From Bedellia somnulentella (lineage: Eukaryota > Arthropoda > Insecta > Lepidoptera > Bedelliidae), in NCBI GenBank assembly GCA_963576735.1, contig OY755191.1, positions 7,593,608 through 7,657,607 of the forward strand: DNA of 64,000 nt, read 5' to 3'. The notes under the pieces were generated by a model. It did not search any database and was not told where the DNA came from. It saw nothing but the letters and a program-made list of their open reading frames with translations. Within the stretch, counting starts at the first letter, position 1; each line of letters opens with the position of its first letter. Below are positions 25,015 to 36,449 of this stretch, piece by piece. A program made the position numbers and the translations under genes.

Positions 25015-25167
25015 AGGCACGAAGACGTTTTGAGGCGGCCTGCTTTATTTTTAGATTCAATAATGATGGATGATTGATTAGGTATCATTAATGTTTACAT
25101 CATGATCATGTAACGAATAAATGATTGATTTATTAAAGCACTATACTTAACAAGTGTTTTGATAGTA

Positions 25168-27225
25168 ATAAATAACACTGGCCAACACTATTTTTGGTGC
25201 CGTTGTTTTAAGACCTGATTATGAAAGTAATTTCTTCACTGATTTCAAATATGTAATCAGTTTTTCTGTATCAGCTCTAGTTTTGAAAATATTAAAAAAA
25301 AAAATTTTCAACGAAAAAACACATTTTTTATTAGTCAGTGTACAAAAAACTCCTCTTAATAGATTTTCTTTCATGTTTATGCATTGGGTTGTCTCTCATA
25401 AGAGCCCAGCAGTAATCAGCCATCATGTGAGTATCCCATCTACCCTGGTATCGATCCTCCATGACTTTGATGTCCTGATGAAACCGCTCTCCTTGTTCCT
25501 CACTTAAGTCACCCAGGTTATGCGGGAAGCAGTCCAAATGGCTGTGTAGGTAATGAACCTTGATGCTCATATTACATCCCAACTTTTGAAAGCAAGAAAG
25601 CATTTGGTTTACAATACTTTCATAATCTTCTGCCTTATGATTACCAAGGAAATTTTTGATCACTTGCACAAATGAGTTCCACGCAGCAAGTTCCGTTTCA
25701 TTCATAGATGTTGCGAAGTTATCATCTTTAATTAACTGTCTTATCTGAGGACCGTCAAATATTCCAGCCTTGAGTTTTTCTGTGCTTAAAGCTGGAAATG
25801 CCCTCGTAATGTATTGAAAGCATGAGCCCGATTTGTCTAATGCTTTTACAAATTGTTTCATGAGACCAAGTTTTATGTGTAGAGGAGGTAAAATGATCAT
25901 TTCTCGGGGGACTAAAGGTGTATTTATAACATTTTGCTTTCCAACAGCTAGGCTTTCTCTGATCGGCCAATTTTTTCGTACCCAGTGATTCGGTTTATCT
26001 CTACTATCCCAAAGACACATAAAACATGGATACTTTGTATATCCACCTTGCTGTCCCAACAGAAAATTAACCATTTTGAGATCGACGCATATAAACCATT
26101 GGTGGTTATCATATTTAATCTTTTCTAAAAGCAGTGCAATTGCTTCATACTCTTCTTTCATTCGGGTAGAATGAGCAATTGGAACACAAGCGTGTTTATT
26201 ACCATTATGAAGCAATACACATTTGAGACTTCTTTTGGAACTGTCTATAAAAAGACGCCACTCAGTTGAGTCGTACTTTTGTAAACCCATTCTTGTTAAT
26301 AAACCACCAATATCATTGCAATAAACAAGATTGTTATCTTCAGAAAAATATGGTAGCAAATCGCGTTCTCTTTGACGGTAAAATGTAACTCTTGTGTTTG
26401 GTGAAAGCAAATTCTTCTCTTTTAATCTAGAAGCCAACAATTCAGCACGCTCCTTTGAAAGATCTAGATCCCTTATCAGATCATTAAGCTCACCTTGTGA
26501 AAAAAAACGAGAGGTTCGATTCAACTCGCCATAATCACTGTCGATCTCGGGATTTGCTTGGATTTCGTTATATTGTTCCACTTCGATATCTGGCAGCGAG
26601 TGGTACGTAGGCACAGGGACACTTTCGGAATGAGGTACAGGTCTTTTCGCTGATGGTATATCAGGATATGTCCATTTACTTCTATTCTTTCGATTTATGC
26701 CGACAATCTTAACCAAACAGAAATAACAGTCGTTGAAGTGATTTTGTTGTTCCCTCCAAATCATCGGTATCCCAAATTTCATACATCTTCTTTTGCAATT
26801 TGTCCATTGTCTCAAATGTTCTCTGCATGTTTTACACACAAAATGGGGCACCCAAGGCTTATCTTGATGCTCAATAGATAGGTTGAAGTATGCGAAATAT
26901 GCATTTTTCACGAACTCTGTTATGGGTTTTCTGTTTTCCTCAAACGTATATTCACCACAAATATAACAAAATGAATTAGGATTGGTCAAACAACATCTTG
27001 ATGAGCTTGCCATTATGCCAAAACAACGAAATTGATGAAAATAAAAGAATTGCGATACTTTGTTGAAGTCAAAGTGACGAAATTTTAAAATTGAGGGTAG
27101 TTATGAAATTAGAGCTGATACAAAAATGGCAGTTGTAGGTTTGTCATCAGAGACACGTTCAAAAACAATATCTAAACAAATTTTTACCGCACCAAAAAAA
27201 AAGTTTTTTTTTGTTGGCCAGTGTA
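25168..27225 (-). mobile_element. DNA transposon with CACTGGCCAACA termini
   Basis: The left end CACTGGCCAACA at 25168 and right end TGTTGGCCAGTG finishing near 27225 are inverted repeats, and the next bases also pair partly (tttttggtgc on both). TAA flanks both sides, a probable 3-bp target duplication. A subterminal inverted pair (tgtatcagctct near 25268 and agagctgataca near 27111) adds support. Single intact ORF of 560 codons on minus. CAC-starting ends with 3-bp duplications are typical of the CACTA/CMC group. Confidence 0.7.
25331..27013 (-). CDS. Intact 560-residue putative transposase, RAG1/CMC-like residue layout
   Basis: Uninterrupted from Met at 27013. The N-terminal third has paired cysteines (C17/C20, C60/C63, C96/C99) suggesting zinc binding. 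The core contains LFIDSSKRSLK (D257), WFICVDLKMVN (D311), then CFMC (C330/C333), an H-rich VHYLHSHLDCF (H487, H492) and EEQGERFHQD (E506 or E509). In RAG1 the catalytic D708 is followed by C727/C730 and later H937/H942 and E962; spacings D+19, C+3 and H+5 are the same here. This suggests a DDE nuclease with a zinc insertion, as in Transib/RAG1 and CMC transposases. That is inference from spacing. I recall similar uncharacterised arthropod proteins but cannot name the family. The TIR/TSD context argues for a transposon rather than a host gene. Confidence 0.65.
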   Translation of the reverse strand: MASSSRCCLTNPNSFCYICGEYTFEENRKPITEFVKNAYFAYFNLSIEHQDKPWVPHFVCKTCREHLRQWTNCKRRCMKFGIPMIWREQQNHFNDCYFCLVKIVGINRKNRSKWTYPDIPSAKRPVPHSESVPVPTYHSLPDIEVEQYNEIQANPEIDSDYGELNRTSRFFSQGELNDLIRDLDLSKERAELLASRLKEKNLLSPNTRVTFYRQRERDLLPYFSEDNNLVYCNDIGGLLTRMGLQKYDSTEWRLFIDSSKRSLKCVLLHNGNKHACVPIAHSTRMKEEYEAIALLLEKIKYDNHQWFICVDLKMVNFLLGQQGGYTKYPCFMCLWDSRDKPNHWVRKNWPIRESLAVGKQNVINTPLVPREMIILPPLHIKLGLMKQFVKALDKSGSCFQYITRAFPALSTEKLKAGIFDGPQIRQLIKDDNFATSMNETELAAWNSFVQVIKNFLGNHKAEDYESIVNQMLSCFQKLGCNMSIKVHYLHSHLDCFPHNLGDLSEEQGERFHQDIKVMEDRYQGRWDTHMMADYCWALMRDNPMHKHERKSIKRSFLYTD

Positions 27226-27876
27226 ATCCATTGTTCACAATATACCGTGTTTTATTTAAAAAAAACAGCTGTTGGTTATGATTTTTCGTCAATGTAAATC
27301 CTATGAAAAATATTTTTTTTCTCAGTACTCCTCGGATAGATTCTAAAGCGCTTTGGGTTACAGTCTGATATTAGTCTAAGGAACATTATGTACCATCATT
27401 CAATGTTGGGCAGCACTTGGTCAATCTCCTTTAGTGCAAAATTTTAAATGTCTGTTGTATAATGAGAGACTGGCAGATACAAGTTATTATCAGCGCCAGC
27501 GACGCCATTCCGCTAAACAATGAAACTTTGTTATTACTTCGGTGAAAATCGGAAAACCGGGAAAAGTAGAAAGTATTTACAACAGTACACTAGGTAGCTG
27601 AGCTAGGTAGGTGTAAAAAAACTTTATTAACTTTACCTTGAAAATTTTCATATTATTTAGTGTCTGCATCAAATGTGTAGTATTATTATTCCATTCAAAT
27701 AATCAAACTTGATAAAGCAATTGAGATAACTTCGCTCCTGTTGTGGTACAGTTCACCTATTTACATCCTGATAAGGTTAGTTAAGTGGTTTTGCTGATAA
27801 AATTCGCAATATATTTAAATAACAACTGACAAGTTGGTTCGATAGTTTATTGTGCTTACTCTATACATAAAGAAAG
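27226..27876. other. 5' flank of the hydroxypyruvate isomerase gene
   Basis: AT-rich, no repeat recognised. The promoter and 5' UTR should lie here; I see no unambiguous TATA/initiator pair. Confidence 0.4.
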
Positions 27877-30800
27877 ATGAAGTTTTGTGCAAATCTGTCG
27901 TTTATGTTTGGCGAAGCGGCTACTCTTGTGGAAAGATATGCTTTAGCCAAAGCAGCCGGTTTCAAGGCGGTGGAAACTGGGTTTCCTTGGGGACACTCTG
28001 TGGAAGAAGTTCAACAAGCAAAAGAAGACTCTGGTTTAGAACAAGTTCTTATCAATTTACGAACAGGTACTGATATTTCTTTTCTGTTACTAATAATTAT
28101 TGGTAATCATATCACAACCAAGAATCAATTATGAAAAATAGGATATGATCAAAATTGACAACAGTACATATTTTTTTTTAATTTATTTATTTATTTTAAA
28201 GTGGGTTGTCAACAGATTGGTCTGATATCTATTCTCCTATGATTGGTGTTGAATATTGGTAATGTTAATGACTATGAATAAAGTAAATGCAATAAGCATA
28301 ATCTATACTAATAATAAATCTGTAGAGAGGTCAATTCTGTACATGAAATATATTTTCAAAATAACTATCAGAGGGTGATTAGTGATCGATACTGATGCCA
28401 AAAATGCAATCAGTAAAATTTTTGTCTGTCTGTCTGTCAGTTTGTATGTGCCTTATATTCATACTCCTGGGCAGGTTATAGTATACTTTTCAGCAGAGTA
28501 GTGAAGGGGAAATTTTGGGAAAACGGGAGAAGTTACTCCATTTTTTAAGCTTCCGTCACGTGTGCAGCCTTAATTTTTAACCTTACATAGAAATCATGTA
28601 TGACGGAAATATTCTTCATAAAATTGTCTAAATAATTTCCCGCAACAGTATATGTCTATCTTTTATGGTGGACTCACAATAACACACGTAACTCCTGATA
28701 GCTTAGCAGTTCGGAGCATTCTGATTATATTTGTTTACTCTTACGTTTATAATACTCTCATTCATCCCTAATTTAAAAAAGGTAACATTATTACCTATTC
28801 AATAAAAAAATAATCATAGAAATTGGTAGAGAAACACCAAAATTATACATGAAATAAGCCATCGCGCCTGTGACCGAAACCAAATCGTTACTAATTTACA
28901 TATTACATACTAGATGGCGCCAGTAATTGCATCCTCTATCACATAATGATTTCTTTTTTAGATTGTTATAAATACTTCATAGCATTTTATTCCAAAATTT
29001 GCTAATAAACGGAAATACTGAACCGTTCATAAAAGCACATTCAAAATCACCAAACTACACTGTTCAGGGAGTGCTATAAATTAAATAAATGATTCACAGA
29101 TGCACTGAGACACATTGCGCTAAATTTCACAATGCTTGAGCAGTGACTGAGGAAAGAAATCTCAGATATTTAAAAAACATCACTACCTGTGCGAAGCTGG
29201 GCCGATCCACTAGTCATTTAATATAGCTGCTGGGCATTGCAGTTTGTAAACACATTTTAAATGTAAATATATGCACAGACATTTTTGCTTATTATTATTT
29301 TATACATATTACATTTTCAGGTGACACTAGCAAGGGTGAAGTAGGGATAACAGCTATCCCAGGCAAAGAAAAAGAGTTTGAGAATGACTTGAAAGAAACA
29401 ATTCAATATGCCAAAGCAGTGAATGCAAAAAAGATTCATATAATGGCTGGCAAAGTTGAAAATGTTACAGAAAAAAATTGGGAAGTTTATGAAAAGAATC
29501 TCAAATATGCAGCCGGTTTGCTTGAAGATGAACAAATTGTTGGCGTCATAGAGCCTATAAACCAATATTCAGTGAATAAATACTTCTTAAGTGATTATAC
29601 TAAAGGTAATTCATAAGAAATAAAATAAAATAATCATTTATTTCAAAGTAAAAAGATAAATCTTTGTTTTTTGAACGTCCAATTTCAACTTAATACTAAG
29701 TTTACTTCGGATTCGGAAGGTGTTTTGTTAAATTATGAACCTTTGAAAATGATGAATAAGATTAAGAGCTCATATTTTTTTATCAAAATTGATGAACTAA
29801 ACTTAATAACTAAAGACAGCTTATGTGGTATGGGGCAGATTTATTGCCATTGCAAACAATTCGCTTGTCAAAGCTATAGATAAACCAAGGCATATGGTCA
29901 TGATGTTTTTTCTTTATCTTTAACAAACTAGACAACTTAACCACACATTGACATAAAGACGCATTGGTGTAGATCCGAATCCGATTTTTAAGTCACATCT
30001 CCTGTATGAAGAGAATTTGTGTCCCACATAGCATAGCCTTCAAGATGGAAAGGCCCAATATCATGTTAAAATTGTTCTTTTAATTAAATAACATACCTAA
30101 CTATTTACTTTAATGGAATTAATCTGCATTGACAGGCAATTAAATTAATAAACCCATATTCATGTGTTATGATATGTACAATTCTTTTTCTTATGTATTT
30201 ATTTACAATTTCAGCTGTGGACCTGATGAAACGGATAGACAGTCCTCACATAAGACTACAATTGGATGTGTTTCATATGCAACTCATTTGTGGCGACTTG
30301 ACTCACAACATCAAGAATTTGATGCCTTATGTTGGTCACATTCAGGTGAGGTATTTAATGAGTTTTAAGGCGTTTAACACTTTGAGTTTACAATAGAAAG
30401 CTCTTAAAAAGTGTTAAGATATATATTAGGCATAAATATATAAGCTACTAATATTGATTATAAAACCTAATTTATACATATTCTATGGATTATGAGAAGG
30501 TGGTTGTATACTAGGGTGTTATCCTCTCATTTGCACTTCAATTAAGTGTAATTTAAGTGTAAATAAAACTCCCATAATCTTCATTCCATCTATTTCATAA
30601 ATGTGTCAAATTAATGTGTAGTGTCGGCTTAGAATAGCACTACCCCATTTCTTCCAGTGGGTGTACGTTGTACGTAAAAGGCGACTAACGGTATTGGGGC
30701 TTTTAAGGGATTATAGGGCGATGAGGTTAGAGACCCATCACCAACAATCTTTATTTTACCATCTTTTTCCCACTTAACTTTCCAAAAGTGGCTGAGGAAT

Positions 30801-31364
30801 ATTTGATTCCTTAGCTCTGGCTTCCCCATCTAGGGATTTATAGCCGTGAGTATATGTATGTATGTCAAATTGTATATGTTATTGTAATAGCTGAATTACT
30901 GAGATAGGAGGCTTACGGATTTGGGTGATGGTGGTAGTGTTGATGAGGTTGTCTCAGAATAACTATTCTGTGCGGACGAAGTCGCGGGTAAAAGCTAATT
31001 ACTTGTATAAAAATATTTTGTCGGTGTTTGTTTGTCTGTTTTAATTTCTACAATATACTTGTTAAATAAAACAAAATTAAGTGCAATTTTACTGCACGCG
31101 CATTTATTCCATCTCAGTTATTCTTACTTAATTTGACGTAAGATTAAGCGCAACTTCTGCTTAATGTAAAATAATATTCAATTCCAGATAGCGCAAGCCC
31201 CAAATCGTAACGAGCCAGATACAAACGGAGAAATAAACTACAAGTACATATTACAGCACATACAGAACTGTGGTTATGATGATTGGATTGGACTCGAATA
31301 CAAACCAGCGATCAACACTAAGCAAGGACTGAAATGGGTACAAGAGTTTGGGTATAGTTTGTAA
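27877..31364 (+). CDS. Hydroxypyruvate isomerase (four exons, 260 residues)
   Basis: Interconverts hydroxypyruvate and tartronate semialdehyde in bacteria; the animal role is less clear (vertebrate Hyi, Drosophila Gip). Exons: 27877-28066, 29321-29605, 30215-30345, 31188-31364. All are GT/AG, total 783 nt, the normal family length. It is a xylose-isomerase-like TIM barrel: MKFCANLSFMF at the start; GVIEPIN with metal ligand E141; QLDVFHMQ with D176; GHIQIAQAPNRNEP around 200-212; WIGLEYKP with E239. These are the blocks that mark the family. Start chosen at the ATG (27877) that opens strand 1. Intron 1 holds a 0.9-kb retroelement, intron 2 a LINE 3' end, intron 3 a family A repeat. No defects seen. 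Confidence 0.93.
28303..29217 (-). mobile_element. Non-autonomous retroelement C, reverse copy (intron 1 of isomerase)
   Basis: Runs from ctatactaataataaatctg to gggccgatccactagt. Its reverse complement matches 38030-38988 along its length: acagaattgacctctctaca, tactgatgccaaaaatgcaa, a (GTCT)n run, gcgctaaatttcacaatgct and gtgcgaagctgggccgatcc. No protein coding. The end with the gcacgggtag-like start and taagtatag tail is typical of RTE-derived elements. Confidence 0.8.
29622..29725 (-). repeat. CR1/Jockey-type LINE 3' end, antisense (intron 2 of isomerase)
   Basis: The plus strand aataatcatttatttcaaag...ttcggattcggaaggtg is the reverse of the 3' end seen on plus at 58440-58580 (caccttccgaatccgaagta ... 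ttgaaataaatatttt). Confidence 0.65.
30616..30870 (+). repeat. Family A repeat, full length, forward (intron 3 of isomerase)
   Basis: tgtagtgtcggcttagaata, gggcgatgaggttagagacc, ccaaaagtggctgaggaata and tttatagccgtgagtatatg with a short TATG tail. Confidence 0.88.
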
Positions 31365-32519
31365 GAAGTTTTACTAGAATATGAAGTACTTTTTGTATTT
31401 GTAGTAGTTTGTTATACTTGTTGATTAGTTCAAACATAACATATACTCACGTTATTAGTTCCCATTGGGGTAGGCAGAGACTATCGATCGCCACTTTGTA
31501 CGATACTGGCAAATCCAACTATCTAGCTTCGTTTGTATCGATCAATCTTTTCATACAAGCTCTTTTATTCTTTATATTTCGGAAGCCTGCCTTTTTGAGC
31601 ACACTCTCAATTTGGTCACTTCAAGTTTATAAAATATTATTTTTGGATCTTAGGTAGTGATTGCAATTATTATTTTAAGATATGAAAATAATTGATATAA
31701 CATATATTAAATTATTCAGATAATGTTTTGAGCCCTGGATATAGTTTGTGTTGTGATAAGTTTTACTTGTTGAACAAAAGTATATTTTATATTTATAGTA
31801 GTTTGTTATACTGTTTACTTCAGGTTTGTATGATAATATTATTGGGTCGAAGGAACTGATTTCAATTATTGTTTTATGACTAGAAAATAATTTAAATGAC
31901 TTATATTTTAATTATTAAGATAATGACCAACGTTTATAGCACTCAAAGTGTTCATCCTCTTCTAAATTATAAGACAAAACCCTGCGAGAAATATCAGCGA
32001 AATATATTGTAAGTTTATTTTTGTTACAAAGCCTACAATAAGTTGTTAGTAGTTTGTTAGTACTCTTATGGTAAAATAAATACATATATTGAATGTTATT
32101 GTATGTATGTAGTTTTATTATGTAGACTAAGTTCGTATATTTCTAAGTATTGTAGCGAAAGTAGTTAAAAAGTTAAACTGTCCATTTCACACAACGACTG
32201 AACTAAAAGATTTCAAAATTAATACCAATAGTATCTCACAGATATATATAGACTTACATAAACGTTTATTTAATATTATTTCTATTCGCTATTCTCATAA
32301 AAAATACTGAATATGAAACAAGTTCTAGTAAACAAAACTGTGAATTTCATTCATTCCTAAAGTGAGTTATAAAGTACCGAACGTAAAGCAACTTCTGCGT
32401 ATAAAGTTGTTAAAAATTAAAGTAAATTGCGCCAATTCCTAAAATTGATCAAAAATGTATTAGATCAATTGAGTCAATCTTAGTTCAGAATATGTTGATA
32501 AATCCTTTCTAGACAAAGG
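31365..32519. other. 3' flank of the isomerase gene
   Basis: About 31440-31625 is a minus-sense RTE LINE tail (ttcccattggggtaggcaga to gcacactctcaatttggtc). The rest is AT-rich; the first clear AATAAA after the stop is near 32075. Nothing else recognised. Confidence 0.5.
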
Positions 32520-32765
32520 AATAGCTACCGTGCTAGCTCAATGGATAAGGACAAACGTCCGTCATGCAGACAGACGTGGGCTTAGATCCCGGGTCGGGCC
32601 TACACCAATTTGTCTTTTTTAAGTCATATGTGTATTTAAGGTACCATGGTTGTTAACAGTGAGAAAAAACGTGGGTACTTGGAACACCAGGTGACAAAGT
32701 CACGTGTTCAGAAGTATTTGTACCTCTGACAATCTCCCTTTGGGTATCTTCGGTGTGAGCGTTTG
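32520..32765 (+). mobile_element. tRNA-derived SINE, full-length type
   Basis: tRNA-like head (ccgtgctagctcaatggata; gcttagatcccgggtcggg) followed by the same body as 2455-2735 (cctacaccaatttgtctttt, ggaacaccaggtgacaaagt), ending near ggtgtgagcgttt. Internally shortened compared with the copy at 2387. Confidence 0.8.
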
Positions 32766-33529
32766 AGTTTGAAAAAGAAATAATTATTTTAACATAACCA
32801 CTACTAAAATTTATAAAAAGGCAAAATAGTGAATATATGTATATTTTCCTATACGTACGTCTTTAGATTGGCAATTTTATGCATAATGCAAAATATCACC
32901 ATAAATATGCTCAATATGAATTAATACGAATACTTCTTGAATTGATAAACCATATTAGTGGACACTCGAGACAACGTGATTAGCAATAACAATTTCGAAC
33001 TGATAGTTTTCGATTATATCTGGAGCTGGCGTACCACCCAAACATATTTTCGAGACACGCATCGTTTTGACCTAGCGACTATTTTTAAAAAACCTTCATG
33101 TAAGTAGAGACATTTCTTTTGCCAAGACAAGGTTTAGTTAGTCGCCTCTTTTGAAGTGCTTCCTCAACCAGACGTATTTCCATACCAGTCGTTTATAAAA
33201 TTCTATATAATAGATACTATTTTTTTGATGAACTCCTCCGGAACAGCTCGACCGATTTCAACCAAAGGCACAGTGATTAAGTGGACATTGCTAAGTGTCG
33301 TAACCTACCATTGAGGAATAAGCACACACATTCTCTCAATTCATTTCAAGTTACAGAAAAATAACACTAATATTATCTCAGAACCTATTAGTCCGATCCG
33401 CAAAAAATCTTTCAGTAACAGGTAGCCTATGTATCGAGGAAAGTTATAAAACTGCACTGCTAGTACGAGCGATCTTTTAACTAGATTTCGCGTAGTATAA
33501 AACAGCCATCTCTTACGCACTTACATCGT
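32766..33529. other. Gene-free DNA left of the first hAT element
   Basis: LINE-like fragments at about 33225-33270 (gaactcctccggaacagctc, gaccgatttcaacc) and otherwise AT-rich sequence. No gene seen. Confidence 0.45.
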
Positions 33530-33829
33530 CACACATGTAGTGATGTGCCGCTACCATTTTACCGTTACCAGTATTTTACCATTTGGAAATATTCCCAGTA
33601 AGATTCTATATTACCAGTAAATTTCCCAAAAGTCGGTAATATTGTATTAAATGATTCTTTATGAAAAATTTGTTCAAAAAGCGCACGCGCTGGTATTCCT
33701 AGTTCGCTATGCTATAGCTATCTCACTCAGTTTGATTCCCCCCGCGCCCGCTGCCCACGCGATGACGTGTCCTATAGCACTAGCGCAGTTGAGCATCGTT
33801 AACAGATCAATAAACACATTTGTGTAAAA

Positions 33830-36383
33830 ATGAAGCCAAAAAGCAAAGTGTTCGATTACTTTATAGAAAAAAATTACAGTACAAAGACCTCATATATGTG
33901 TTCGTTTTGTAAGGTCATCTACAATTTTAAAAATGCAACTAAATTTACTGTACACTTAAAAAAATGTACTATGTGTCCAAGTGATGTGAAAAATTTATTT
34001 TGCAATGTGAAACCCACCATACAGTCACCACAAGCAAAGCCAGGAACATCATCAGAAAATATTCCATGTGAAAATCAAAATGAACAATTGAATATGGTAA
34101 GTTTTAACATTACTTTTAATTTTAACTAGCCTTAAAGTACCTACACTTTAAGCTGGGTATTTTTCCTACAATCTTCAAATTTTCTGATGAGTTAATCATA
34201 ATAATTAAGTCAATAAGCTATATATAATGCCGTAATAATAATATAGTATATAGGAACTAAGCACACTAATAGAGCTAGCCCTACACTATAGATAAAGCGT
34301 GTGTTTAATGCATTCGGGGCCTCAAGTGAAGCGCGGGAGCATTTCCCCCCGCTGCCCGCACGCCACACCTCGCAGGCCTTCAGGGTAGTATTTAACATCT
34401 GTCATATAAGTTTAGTCGATTATCGATCTTGTAGAACACTAATTGTGTTTTAGTGATGCCGATCCAACGTCATCAAGTTTAGTTTAAAAAAAAAATGTCT
34501 TTATTCTTCAAAAAGCAATGATAAACACCCAATACCCAGGTCAATCTGAAAAAGATTATTTTTCATCTTGATCTGGCCGGGGATCGAACCCATTCTCTCT
34601 GTGTCGCAGTCGGGTGTGTTGACCACTGCGCCACGGAACTAGTATTATTGTACTGTTGAATAGAAATCATATTCTGATTCTGAGTTGGAGCTTCTAATCC
34701 ACTTAATGCAATTAATGTTTGTTGTTTTAGATGGATATTCATCGACTCATTGCAAGAGCCATCTTCGTAACTGGTACCCCACTTTCTATTTTTGAGCACC
34801 CACTTTGGAAACAGACTTTACATAAATTAAATCCAATGTATAATCCACCATCAAGAAAAGTTTTAGCAACGACCTTGCTGGATGCTGAATATACAGACAT
34901 GCAGAAAAATGTCACACAGAAACTAAAGCAAGCGAATGTTTTACATCTAGCAATTGATGGGTGGTCTAACTTAAGGAACGAACCAATTTTGAATATTATT
35001 TTATATGGACCAAAACCATATTTTTATAAATTTATTGCTACCAAAAATAGCCGACATACAGCTGAATACTTATCAGAAGAGATTTTTAAAGTCATGGAAG
35101 AACTTGATGCATCAAAGTTTTTGGCAATAATATCAGATAATGCAGCGAATATGGTAAAATGTGGCAGATTAATAAAGGCAAAATATAACCAAACTATTTG
35201 GATTGGATGTCTAGCACATACGCTTCATTTGTTAATTGGAGATATTTTGAAAATAAGTAAATTACGCGATCAATTTTCGTATATTGTGGACGTAATCAAA
35301 TCTATAAGTAAATCGCATATTATTAATGCAGAATTTCGCAAAATTGCTGAAGAGAAGTCAATAAATGTTTCTCTCCAGTTACCCGTCAAGACAAGGTGGG
35401 GAAGCTATTTACAATGCCTTGAGAATTTCCTAAAATCAAAGGTTATACTGCAAAACTTGGTAATCAATACTGAAAACTTGCCTCTTACTAAATACAAAGC
35501 AAAACTATTGGATGAAACTGAATGGCACAAAATTGAAGACCTGAAAATATTACTGAAACCCATAGTTGACTGGATAATTAAACTAGAAGGTGATTACTGC
35601 TCTATTCATCTGGTACATAAGGCGATAAAAGAAGTAGAAGATTTGCTAAATAATTCGAATTCAACAGCTTTTTTGGGGGATGATCAAGCGAGCATAATAA
35701 CTAAGTGTAACGAAAGGAAAGCGAATGCCTTAAAACCAATTCATTATGCAGCATCAATATTAGATCCCAATAATCAAGGAGTTCATCTAACAGACGAAGA
35801 AAACATTGACGGAATGGAAGTGATCATGAATATAGATGAAACGAATTCAGGGTCGCTTTTGGAAGATTTATCTAACTATAAATGTCGCCGTGGTGTTTGG
35901 GAAAAGGACTTTGTATGGAAAATGGCTGAAACTACTGAACCGCTTTCATGGTGGGAAACGCTTTTCCCTAAATCTCTTTTGGGACAAATAGCAATGAAAA
36001 TATTATCAGTCCCAGCTACTTCTGCTTCTGTAGAGAGATCTTTTTCAACTTTTTCGAACATACATTCAAAAAAAAGAAACAAATTGACAACAAACAGAGC
36101 GGGAAAGATTTGCTTCATAGCACACAACTGGAAATTAATTCATGGTCATGATGATGGACAAATCCCAGTGAAGAAAACTGATTCATATAGGTCAGAAACC
36201 AACACAAGCAATGTAGTTAACTCATCTTCTTCAGAATCTGATTCAGATGTGGATTTATTCGATACTTTATTGGAGACCTCTTTAATAGACGCCACCCATT
36301 CTACAGACGGAGATTTTCCAAGTTCCAGTACTCAAAAGAGGCACAATCGAATAATTATTTCAGATTCTGAAAACTCTGATTAA
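33830..36383 (+). CDS. hAT transposase, intact (two exons, 639 residues)
   Basis: Cuts and joins the hAT ends. Exon 1 33830-34096 encodes a BED-type finger (C24, C27, H42, C46). The intron 34097-34730 has gtaagt/tag ends in phase 0. Exon 2 34731-36383 carries the RNase-H-like core: LAIDGWSN, IISDNAANM, WIGCLAHTLHLL and VKTRWGSYLQCL. The hAT dimerisation region ATSASVERSFSTFSNIHSKK follows near the C-terminus, then an acidic Ser/Asp tail. No stop or frameshift. ATG 33830 opens the BED domain. The intron carries an antisense tRNA-headed SINE. A host-domesticated gene is unlikely because TIRs and target duplications are perfect. Confidence 0.9.
34490..34645 (-). mobile_element. tRNA-derived SINE in the hAT 1 intron
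   Basis: The minus strand gives an A box (TGGCGCAGTGG) and B box (GGTTCGATCCC) from plus ccactgcgccacgg and ggggatcgaaccca. It ends at an A-rich stretch on the plus strand near 34485-34495. Different tRNA head from the SINE at 2387. Confidence 0.65.
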
Positions 36384-36449
36384 AAGACTGATTTTATTTT
36401 TATAATTTTTATGATTGTTTGTGTTTATTTAAGATTTTATTGTTGTTAA

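Larger units (their letters stand above)
21457..25073 (+). pseudogene. Decayed DDE transposase with SWIM zinc finger (ISL2EU/IS4EU-like)
   Basis: Exon 1, 21457-21705: CLFCDRS zinc ligands, donor gtaagt. Exon 2 from 22385: CWTRARR, a Pro/Ala-rich repeat, then a second Cys-rich unit ending ARVCQ. The DDE core follows: VICDGTYMYIQKSSNFSFQK (about 23255), KYRNLL, AATTNDATILNNLL and FILDRGFRD (about 23500). The end is a SWIM finger, CSC...CAHV (24225-24270), then FLGWARH. Lesions: a 5-bp duplication near 22756, an in-frame stop near 22858, a 1-bp loss near 23350, a 2-bp gain near 23404, an 8-bp duplication at 24279-24294, and a LINE insertion at 24317-25014. Beyond the LINE the frame resumes at ARHEDVLRRPALFLD and stops at 25073. 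Family name is from memory; mobile origin is secure. Confidence 0.75.
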
